Assembly: GCA_015227615.1 (NCBI GenBank)
Contig: JAALGZ010000026.1
Coordinates: 186,001-250,000, forward strand
Reading direction: 5' to 3'
Length of the DNA stretch: 64,000 nt
Origin: Labyrinthula sp. Ha
Taxonomy: Eukaryota > Sar > Bigyra > Labyrinthulida > Labyrinthulaceae
In this document: positions 56,861-64,000 of the stretch, piece by piece
How positions within the stretch are numbered: position 1 is the first letter of the stretch
Layout: each line of letters opens with the position of its first letter
Translations under genes and position numbers: made by a program
Notes under the pieces: model-generated
Told to the model about the DNA's origin: nothing
The model's database searches: none
The model's input: the letters and a program-made list of their open reading frames with translations, nothing else

Positions 56861-59354
56861 GTAATAAAGAATCAAAACAAAAATTAGTCAAGGAATATGC
56901 TCAATGAATAGTAGAGAATAGTTATATTTTAATATTAAATGAATATTTAAGTGTTTTTTTGCTGAACAATGGTTCTTTATGAAATTTCTTGGTGTACATT
57001 GAAAGTTTTCCCCGTAGTACCAAAAAATGTGGTATAAGCATAAAAAAGCTCAGTCGAAGCGTCGCCATAAAGGCCGTTTACATACCTCCTTCTATTGTTT
57101 TTGTGCTGGCTCAACTTCTGAAGCAACCTCGTTCGATAAACAAAATGTACATCGAACTTAATCTTTACTAGTTGATTCCACTTATTTTCTTGTAGAACGA
57201 GCAGAAAACCATTTAAGCTTTGTTTATAATGTATTCATGTCTGGAGCTTTATAAGTAGTTTTCTCTCAACATAATAACCCCCTTTAGTTGTAATTGGAAA
57301 GAGATATGCCAAAACTTTTTGCACTTATTAAGTTATGTTTGAAGATCAGAGTAAATATTGCCCACATAATCCGGAATATTTTTATTGTGCAGATAACAGA
57401 TCAAGAAAATATAAAATTAACAAAGAAACTAGGTCTTCCTTGAGCAGTAAGACATATTGTTTTTGCTGAAATGGTTTTGTTATTCTCAGTTGTTACTAAT
57501 TTAAATATCTTTACTTTTAGTTTAGCTCTTAAAAAATAATGCAAAGACCAAAATTCATCGCTTTTAGACTGATAGAATACAAATAGTCTGTATTTATAAT
57601 TTTGAAGGCTACAACAACTGGTTTAATGGGTACATATAAATATTTATGTTGACACAGTCGTACTTGTACAAAAGAAAAAATGGTTGATGATACAAGTTTG
57701 GGAGTAAAAAAATTGCGACAAGGTTGTTTAGACTGGAGCCCAAACAACCGATAAAAAACTTAAACTAAGAAATAACAGTTAAATTTTTTCAGCTTCTGAT
57801 CGTTGAATATGAGGCATTTGTATGTCGCCATTCTGACCTGAATTTTGCTGTATTACCGTTCTTGTATTCTTGTTGCCAATTTATGCGTTGAATGGTTCTT
57901 TTTGTAAAATATGAGTTGTGCAATGTATTTTTGTTACCTTTAGTCAGATAGGACTCTAGCTTTGCATAATAGTGTTTCATTTCAGATCTACTTACTGAAA
58001 GTACGAATAATATACACCTACTGTTAATTGATTAGCTAAAGAGATTAGAAATGTTGCAAGACATAGTTTCCAAAAAAAAGTTAATTTCATAATTGCAAAA
58101 AAGCTATCAAAGTTTCTACTTTTAACTAGGTTCTTCTTAATTTAAGGGACAAAAGGGCTACCATGATTCTACTATTTGTTCCCAAAATTCAGTTTCGCTT
58201 TTTATTGTAGCTACTCGATAGCATATGGTAAATAGACGATGACTTCAAGGTAGAAAGGGCTTATTGGATTTGGTTTTAACTCTTTACATGGACAGCAAGG
58301 AATCGTACCTTCATTAAATCAAAGATTCCAGTTACATTACTTACTTGATTGAAGCCTCAAACTCTTAGTTGTTTTGTGAAAAATAGTAATCTTTTTGAAT
58401 TAAAAGATCGAACTATTAACTAAAACCGTAAAGTTTGAGGAATAGTAGTTTTATTTTTCCTATCGGTGAGTTTTGTTGGAAAACGAACAGTGTACTTAAT
58501 TTCAATCCAATACCAAAACTAAGCATGTCTAATGTTAAACTATACCAAGAGAATACTTAAATCAATTATTTTGAGCGCCGTTCGTCTTTGGAATTCTACG
58601 AATATTCATAACCTACAGACTTTGTTCTTAGCTGTAGTAATAACTCAGCTCCTTGGTCTAAATCTTGTACTATTATACATCTAACTCCAATCTTTCCAAT
58701 GGAAATTTAAGCATAGGTTGAAATAAATAATTTAACACAATGATTCAAGGTTAATAAACGTAGCTAGCTCTGACCAGATAACCACACGTCATATTTTCAT
58801 GTTACTATAAGCTTTAATCCCAGTGGCTTTGGATTTATGTAAGAAAAGAAGTATACTAAAAGGTAGTCTTCATTGTGGAAAAGGAAAACAAACTAAGTGT
58901 AAGATCTATACAGCTTTGGAGACACTATATCTCTTGAGAACTGAACAAAGATGAAAAAACACTTTGTCAAGTTTTTCTTTCTTTGGAATAGAAAACTGTA
59001 CCTCGGCTCCTACAATTTCTCAATGTTCTTTACAGACACGGTCATTTAGTAACAAGTATTATATTAGTTATAGACGTAGTTATACAACATTTTCATGTTT
59101 CATAGAAAACAGTTTATCCAAGAAAACTAACACTTTATATGATAAAACTATATCTTTTATAATATTACTTCTTTGATAAAAACAATTACTTTAAGATTTC
59201 TTTTATTCTTTATCTCCTTTATCTAAGGTCGCGATGTTTATTTTTGTCGTCCCATAAGAGCACAGCCAACGGACAAACTGCATGTCCCAAAATCTGTTCG
59301 AATCGGACATTCTAAAACAACATCGGATTGAATACAAAACAAACAAACACAAGA
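56861..59354. other. 2.5-kb intergenic stretch
   Basis: Flanks the 3' LTR on the right. AT-rich, with frames under 75 codons and no motif. It should hold the promoter of the gene at 59355. No RNA gene or further element copy recognised. Confidence 0.5.
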
Positions 59355-60425
59355 ATGAATTCTCAAATAGCTACAAAGATAATGCGTAAACCTCGAGCTA
59401 TATCACGTAGAACTTCCTTAGCAATATTTTCCCCTATGGCATCATCACCATTTTCCCGTATGCGTTCATCTCCAAGTGGAAAACAGACCTTTGAAGAAAA
59501 AGCCGCTAAACCAGAGCCGCTTTTTGACACGCTAAAAACACACATTTATGAAAAAGAACTTATTGAAAGAAAATATCGAGATTTAATAAGAGTAGCTCAT
59601 ATAATTCAACTTGAATTTACAAAGGAGAATAAACCTAAACAAGTCGTTGATCCAGGAATGATTTTTTCAGATGAAGAATTCCCTGATAAACACAATAGAC
59701 AATTACTGCAGATATTTCATACTATAAAAGTCCTTATAGAATTCTTTTTTCATGCAAATAAAAAAGCAGGAAGAAGACCAATTGATAACTCTTTATGTAA
59801 AGAGATGTGTACTTACTTAAGTAATTGTCTTGACTCTAAAGATATGTCATTAGAAGAAGCAATGAAAGGTTTATCAAAAGTCTTTGCTCCTATGTCTATA
59901 TCAGACAAACTAAGTTTTCTTGATGAAGATCCTGAAATGCTATTACGAGAAAACTCAAATCTTGATTCTGATGGATCAAAAAGAGATTTAGGTGAAAAAT
60001 ATTGTGAAGAAGATTTAGAACTTGCTTATCATGTGTTGGAAAGTGTAAAAGGAGTATTGAGTTTTATGCATCTAAGTGTAATTGTGTATGCTATTGAAGA
60101 GATTAGAAGAAAATTAGATTTAGGTATTGAACATTTGACAAAAGATATACATGATAACGGATGGAGAATAAGTGTTCGTTTAGATGAAAGATTAGTTGAA
60201 GTAAGTCATACAAGAAGAGAAGCAGTTTTAAGACAAAAAGGTCAAGATGGTAAAAATTATTGGGAGATTGAATACAATTTAACTGTGATTTTTGATAGTT
60301 TGATGGAAAAATTTCAAGCTGTACGACTTGCTTTAACTAATTTAGAGTTCAGTGATGAAGCTGATCCAGAAGTAAAACAAAAGATAAAAGAGAAATTCTT
60401 CAATGGGAAATTTATTATATGTTGA
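59355..60425 (+). CDS. Unknown conserved-looking intracellular protein
   Basis: A 356-residue intronless protein. I choose ATG 59355 over the TTG nine codons upstream. The N-terminal 45 residues are basic and Ser-rich (KIMRKPRAISRRTSLAIF). Residues 60-180 are helical (ELIERKYRDLIRVAHIIQLE, then RQLLQIFHTIKVLIEFFFHA). The C-terminal 130 residues mix helix and strand and include DIHDNGWRISVRLDERLVEV, then SHTRREAVLRQKG and WEIEYNLTVIFDSL, a compact pattern with W-x-I-x-V and S/T-H-x-R-R-E that looks conserved. I do not recognise the family. It could be a signalling adaptor. It converges on the ORC5-like gene with only 8 bp between stops. Confidence 0.8.
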   Translation: MNSQIATKIMRKPRAISRRTSLAIFSPMASSPFSRMRSSPSGKQTFEEKAAKPEPLFDTLKTHIYEKELIERKYRDLIRVAHIIQLEFTKENKPKQVVDPGMIFSDEEFPDKHNRQLLQIFHTIKVLIEFFFHANKKAGRRPIDNSLCKEMCTYLSNCLDSKDMSLEEAMKGLSKVFAPMSISDKLSFLDEDPEMLLRENSNLDSDGSKRDLGEKYCEEDLELAYHVLESVKGVLSFMHLSVIVYAIEEIRRKLDLGIEHLTKDIHDNGWRISVRLDERLVEVSHTRREAVLRQKGQDGKNYWEIEYNLTVIFDSLMEKFQAVRLALTNLEFSDEADPEVKQKIKEKFFNGKFIIC

Positions 60426-60433
60426 ACTTGATA

Positions 60434-61687
60434 CTAAACTAATAAGTCTTTATTCTCTATGTATTCTTTAAGTTGAAACATTTTTAGTTTTTGTTGAATT
60501 ATTTTTTCAAGAAAAAGTGGATCAAGTAAACAATAAAAAACACCACTTTTTGTTTTGTGAAGCATTCTTCTTTTAACTAAGAATAATAAGCTTTGTTTCC
60601 AATTAAATTTTATTTCCTTTAAAAAGATAAATTCACTAATTTGAAGACAGAAAGGTTTTAATTGAGTAAAAGAAATATATTTTGGTAAATGTGTATTTTT
60701 TAATCGAGGTGTTTTATAAACTTTTTTTGAGAATAAGTTTTTATTAAAGCTTTTTGAGTTATAAGATAAAAGAAGTGTTGATAATAAAAGACAGCATTCT
60801 TCTTCTGAGAGACAAGCAAGAAATTTATCTTCAGAAATATTTTCTTGAACACAACAAGAAGAAGAAATTGGCTTAGCACTCGCAGACAACAAAGTAAAAG
60901 GTTCAAATTTAGGGTGGAAACTAAAATCAGCACAACATATCGTATATTGAAATAAAAAATTTTTTCTAACTTGAAAACTATTCAACTCCTTTAACCAATT
61001 CAAATCTACTTTTTCTTTATCAAAACAAAACCAAATCTTCAACACTTTTTCTTCAGCGGCTAAATTAATTTCTGACATCAACTGTAAAAAAGAAGAAAAA
61101 AAATCTTTTCGTTTAAAAAAATTAAAATTATCTTTTAAAAAAGAATTCTTTGATGTAGAAATTTGTGGTGAAGGAGGAGGTATAGAGGGAACTTGTTTTG
61201 AAGAAAATAGTTGTGCAAAGAAGAGTTGGTTACTTTGAATAGTTTCTGAAACAGTTTCTTGATATTTAGAATTTGTTTGAGGTTTTTCTGGAGAAATCGA
61301 AATTTTTGAAGATTTAATTTGTTGAAGAAGAGAAAATAGTTTAAGCTTGATATGAAGTTGAAGTTCTTCAGCTGTTGTGAAAAGGAAAGTGTCAATGTAA
61401 ATGAAAAGAGTTCTAAAAGGTAACCTGACCGTAGTTTCTGCGTATATTAAGTCATCCAAATCTTGAAGAATAGATGCTTTCATTGATGAATATAAAATAA
61501 TATTTGTCTTCCATGGATAAAAACTTTGAAGAACTTGTGCAACCAATTGCTTGTCATGTTTCTTTTCCAAAGAACTTTGAAGATATGCAAGAAACTTTGT
61601 ATCATCAGTTGGAGATATAGAAACATTTGAAATTGATGTGGAAGATGTGTTTCTTGAAGTATCTTCGTTTATATTATTAAATTTCAT
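60434..61687 (-). CDS. ORC5-like origin recognition complex subunit
   Basis: A 417-residue intronless protein with ATG at 61687. Evidence is strongest in the C-terminal half. LSEEECCLLLSTLLLSYNSK followed by SFNKNLFSKK resembles the ORC5 signature (family: L...SKYLLIAAYLASYNP..D...F). LPKYISFTQLKPFCLQISEF and LLFLVKRRMLHKTKSGVFYC resemble the following winged-helix part (family: VREL-V-S-x-R-L-L-H-R). The N-terminal region should be an AAA+ domain: NIILYSSMKAS sits where the Walker A loop is expected but lacks the GxxGxGKT pattern, and KIWFCFDKEKVD could be the Walker B strand. If right, it is a replication-licensing subunit that has lost ATP binding. Composition is Phe-, Lys- and Ser-rich. 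ORC4 or another AAA+ relative is the alternative. Confidence 0.55.
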   Translation of the reverse strand: MKFNNINEDTSRNTSSTSISNVSISPTDDTKFLAYLQSSLEKKHDKQLVAQVLQSFYPWKTNIILYSSMKASILQDLDDLIYAETTVRLPFRTLFIYIDTFLFTTAEELQLHIKLKLFSLLQQIKSSKISISPEKPQTNSKYQETVSETIQSNQLFFAQLFSSKQVPSIPPPSPQISTSKNSFLKDNFNFFKRKDFFSSFLQLMSEINLAAEEKVLKIWFCFDKEKVDLNWLKELNSFQVRKNFLFQYTICCADFSFHPKFEPFTLLSASAKPISSSCCVQENISEDKFLACLSEEECCLLLSTLLLSYNSKSFNKNLFSKKVYKTPRLKNTHLPKYISFTQLKPFCLQISEFIFLKEIKFNWKQSLLFLVKRRMLHKTKSGVFYCLLDPLFLEKIIQQKLKMFQLKEYIENKDLLV

Positions 61688-61865
61688 GATATAGAAACAA
61701 AAGTTGTTTATTTTGTTTGTAACGTTTTTCTTCCGTTGAACTGCTATATTTGGGCTATATGTCCCATTATTCGTAATTGAATCGTGTAAAGAATTGATTG
61801 GTTAAATAATTGAAATTCATTGGTTGAAGTATAAGTATATGTTAAGTGTGTATTGAAGGGATAAA
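61688..61865. promoter_or_regulatory. Divergent promoter gap, ORC5-like and ABM genes
   Basis: 178 bp between divergent ATGs; it must contain both promoters. It is AT-rich with GGGCTATATGTCCC near 61755, a near-palindrome (GGGC..GTCCC). No defensible TATA box assigned. Confidence 0.35.
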
Positions 61866-62180
61866 ATGGCAAGTAGAATAAGAGTTCTTTCTGAGCGCTT
61901 AATGGTTCCAGGAAGAGAACAACTTGTTCGTACGATAATGAAAGATATTGAAAAATCTGTTGTCAAACAAACTGGTTTTCTTGGGGGTGAAATAATGCGT
62001 GATTTGAATAAACCTGATTCATATTTAATTCTCACCGAATGGGAAAGTCTCAGACATTTGAACTCATGGTTTGAAACTCCTTATTATAAAGAACAGATGA
62101 AGCAACTTAATGATGCACTACAAGAACCAAGTTCATATAAAGTTTTGAAGAGACAAGATGAAGATATATTTTTACTCTAA
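61866..62180 (+). CDS. ABM-type dimeric alpha/beta-barrel protein
   Basis: A 104-residue protein from ATG 61866. The order is beta strand SRIRVLSERLMV, helix REQLVRTIMKDIEKSVVKQ, strand GFLGGEIMRDL, then SYLILTEWESLRHLNSWFET, PYYKEQMKQLNDALQ and YKVLKRQ. The Y-L-I-L-T-E-W-x-S and Y..V pattern matches the antibiotic biosynthesis monooxygenase (ABM) fold, a small ferredoxin-like dimer. Members include monooxygenases, haem-degrading enzymes and many uncharacterised proteins, so the reaction is unknown. There is no signal or membrane segment. Its TAA stop overlaps the TAG stop of GET4 within CTAA at 62177-62180. Confidence 0.7.
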   Translation: MASRIRVLSERLMVPGREQLVRTIMKDIEKSVVKQTGFLGGEIMRDLNKPDSYLILTEWESLRHLNSWFETPYYKEQMKQLNDALQEPSSYKVLKRQDEDIFLL

Positions 62181-63065
62181 CCACTAAACATGCGCATCAT
62201 GTTCTGCATCATATCGTTGCTTTGCTGCTGCTGGATCTCTATATTATAAAATCGCTTTCCAATTTTATCAAGTGTTTTATTTAAATTGGGATCAATTCGA
62301 AGGATTTTTTGATACTTTTCTCTCAGAGTCAAGAATAAAGGCTTGGCATCTCTTTCAAGTGTCAGTAAAAGAAACTCCAAGAAATTATTCAGGGGCTCCA
62401 TCGCTTTGTTCTTCGGCAGCTTCTTTTCTTGAAAAGTCTTAAAAAGATAATTAGCATCCTTTAAATTTGCCCGAGCTAAGAGCAGCAAAACAGAACTTGC
62501 CATATGAACAGCTACCTCGCTTGGAACCTTAATCTTCACAAGAATAAATTCCAAGAATTTATCCAAATCTTCTTTTGTTTCTATACTTTCTGCATATGCT
62601 TCAACAGCTTTACCCGTCTTCCCTAACTAAATGAAAATCTACCCAAAATATACCTAGTTCTGCATAGCAATCTCCTGAAACCTTTTGCAGCATTGGATGC
62701 TTTCGTGTTGAACTCTTATTGGTTGTTTCAAGCCACTCATTTGCTTTCTCTGTTAATTTCAATGTCAACTTTGCCACCTGGGGATTATTTGGATGAGAAA
62801 TAAGAAAATATGAAAGAGAGGTTGAAAGAGATTTTAATAAAGGTTCAGAAGGCATAGTTTTTGTAGATAGAAGAAACTCTAAAGTATCGCTGATAATTTC
62901 TTGAGAAGAGTTTGGTTGTTGGGCATCAAGAAGAAGTTTTGACGCGGCAAAGGCGAGATCGAGGGTTTTAGGGCGGTTTGCAGGTTTTGATTTCTTTGAA
63001 CGGGAAATTTTAGCCTTTACACTTTGAAGAGCTGTGTAGTGGTCACCTGATTCGATCCTAGACAT
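62177..63065 (-). CDS. GET4: GET4 homologue (TRC35), one 31-nt intron
   Basis: A 285-residue cytosolic protein in two exons. The intron is 62623-62653 (31 nt, GTATAT to GTTAG); splicing joins YAELG to KTGKAVEAYAES in frame. The protein is an all-helical solenoid, as in the GET4/TRC35 family: SGDHYTALQSVKAKISRS at the start, AFAASKLLLDAQQ, HPMLQKVSGDCYAELG, VAVHMASSVLLLLARANLKD, then AMEPLNNFLEFLLLTLERDA and PLFLTLREKYQKILRIDPNL. The last is the conserved end of the family (F..L...Y...L..D). GET4 with GET5 hands tail-anchored proteins to the GET3 ATPase for insertion into the ER. Slightly shorter than yeast Get4 (312 residues). The Gln/Met-rich tail is a feature of this copy. Confidence 0.82.
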
Positions 63066-64000
63066 GAGTAAATAAGGGAAGATACATTTCTTTAATTGAC
63101 TCCATTTTGTGTTATTATATTTTTTTGTGGTAATGCAATACTGTGATTTAATAAATTTCTACAATATTGGCAAATTTCTCCAAAGTAAGCTATAAGCAAT
63201 GGAAAAGAAACAATATTTATTTAAGAGCTTACCTTTTATTGTTTATATTTTATTCTTTAAATATATTTGTTTTTCCAAAAAAGTGCCATAGATCCATGTA
63301 CTTTCATAAAGAAAATAGGAGCCCATCTCAACAACAGTTATCTTGACTTGTAGATGATCCTCGAAAGTTTCTTTGATGAATTTAAAGATTTATATATCTG
63401 AAAAAGATATTTTAAGGTAAAATAGTTTTATTGCTGTATAATGAAAAGTTTTTAACTAGTTTGTTGTAGATACATGTCTCTATATCAGGGCTGGTAAACG
63501 AGTTTTCAAACTTAGTGTTATATCAAAGGTCCACAATATTATTTTTGATTCTAGCTCTTCATCATGTTTCTTATGATTTTTGCATATTTTTTTCTTCAAA
63601 ACGAATATATTTTATTTATGCGATGGCATAGATACGATTCCTGTCCTATTAGTGGATTTTCAACGTGAAATGCCAAAATTAAGGCTTTGTGAGTATTTTG
63701 ACAATCCCATTGAGTCAAAAAAGATTCTTAGGTTACACCATCATCAAAATGATGCTGATGGTTTATATTTAGTAGTTTTTTGCAGTAATTTTAATGCGTA
63801 GTCACGGTAATCTATATGGTTTCTTACATTTGGGGTTGAATAACAGCATTATTATAATCGAAAAAATATTTCTTCTAGTAAATGGAAATATTAACAAGTA
63901 TGGGTTAATAAGCGAATATATAGGGGGAAATAAGTTTATTTTGCATTCTAAACAAATTGAAAATTATCAACAGGTACTCATCGCTGTAAGATATTGATGA
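63066..64000. other. Right-edge sequence, no supportable gene
   Basis: Upstream of GET4, so its promoter lies at the left end. Two adjacent frames of about 70 codons at 63580-63801 and 63794-63997 (+) have no motif, and the first begins at TTG. They could be parts of an exon-split gene cut by the window, but I cannot support that. Confidence 0.4.

Noticed and set aside
1-64000. CRISPR arrays, bacterial operons, ribosomal RNA, telomere repeats
   Set aside because: None seen. Gene structure, introns and gene content are eukaryotic and nuclear.
1-64000. Ciliate origin, suggested by the very short introns
   Set aside because: TAA, TAG and TGA all serve as gene ends and none appears as a sense codon in the conserved genes, which excludes the reassigned-code ciliates, though not every short-intron protist.

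Overview
The window is nuclear DNA of an AT-rich, gene-poor, unidentified microbial eukaryote. It carries a eukaryote-type lysyl-tRNA synthetase, a mitochondrial OXA1 insertase, GET4, SNAPC3, an ORC5-like protein, a 7TM-RGS protein and an LTR retrotransposon. All three standard stop codons end genes, so the code is the standard one and the reassigned-stop ciliates are excluded. Fourteen introns can be placed by hand; all are only 27-34 nt, begin GTA and end TAG (one CAG). Splicing them out restores long frames whose coding lengths divide exactly by three. I cannot place the organism in a phylum: introns this small occur in several unrelated protist groups.

Layout, left to right. 1-992 (-): 5' part of a leishmanolysin-like, membrane-anchored metalloprotease. 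1634-2560 (+): decayed short-chain dehydrogenase pseudogene. 4415-5749 (+): seven-TM receptor-like protein fused to an RGS domain. 6113-7365 (-): unknown gene with two introns. 7.4-14.8 kb: no supportable gene. 14857-16033 (-): Cys-rich type I membrane protein. 16.0-29.4 kb: a 13-kb gene-free, very AT-rich block. 29461-31556: zinc-motif protein (+), RNase P Rpp29-like protein (-) and OXA1 (+), tightly packed. 34729-36288: mitochondrion-type SRP54 M-domain protein (+) converging on SNAPC3 (-). 39578-42961: bZIP-like protein (+), secreted Cys-motif protein with six introns (-) and lysyl-tRNA synthetase (-). 47186-48847 (-): membrane-anchored pectate-lyase-like protein. 48948-56860: Ty3/gypsy-type chromodomain LTR element. 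59355-63065: unknown protein (+), ORC5-like (-), ABM-domain protein (+) and GET4 (-).

The standout is the LTR element. Downstream of its integrase and chromodomain it carries a Myb/SANT-like segment, a displaced retropepsin-like segment and an MT-A70 adenine methyltransferase domain with an intact DPPW motif. I know of no described LTR element with that set; cytosine methyltransferases captured by retrotransposons are the nearest published parallel. The element is treated here as a fossil: nearly whole, with about one break and LTRs differing by roughly 5%.

Genes occur in tight clusters separated by long empty stretches. Within clusters convergent partners share or nearly share stop codons (29922-29925, 35458-35467, 62177-62180, and an 8-bp gap at 60425/60434). 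One divergent pair has only 39 bp between start codons. Several products are information-processing or organelle proteins (KARS, SNAPC3, ORC5-like, Rpp29-like, OXA1, SRP54-M, GET4). Others are surface or secreted proteins (metalloprotease, Cys-rich proteins, pectate-lyase-like). They do not form one pathway.
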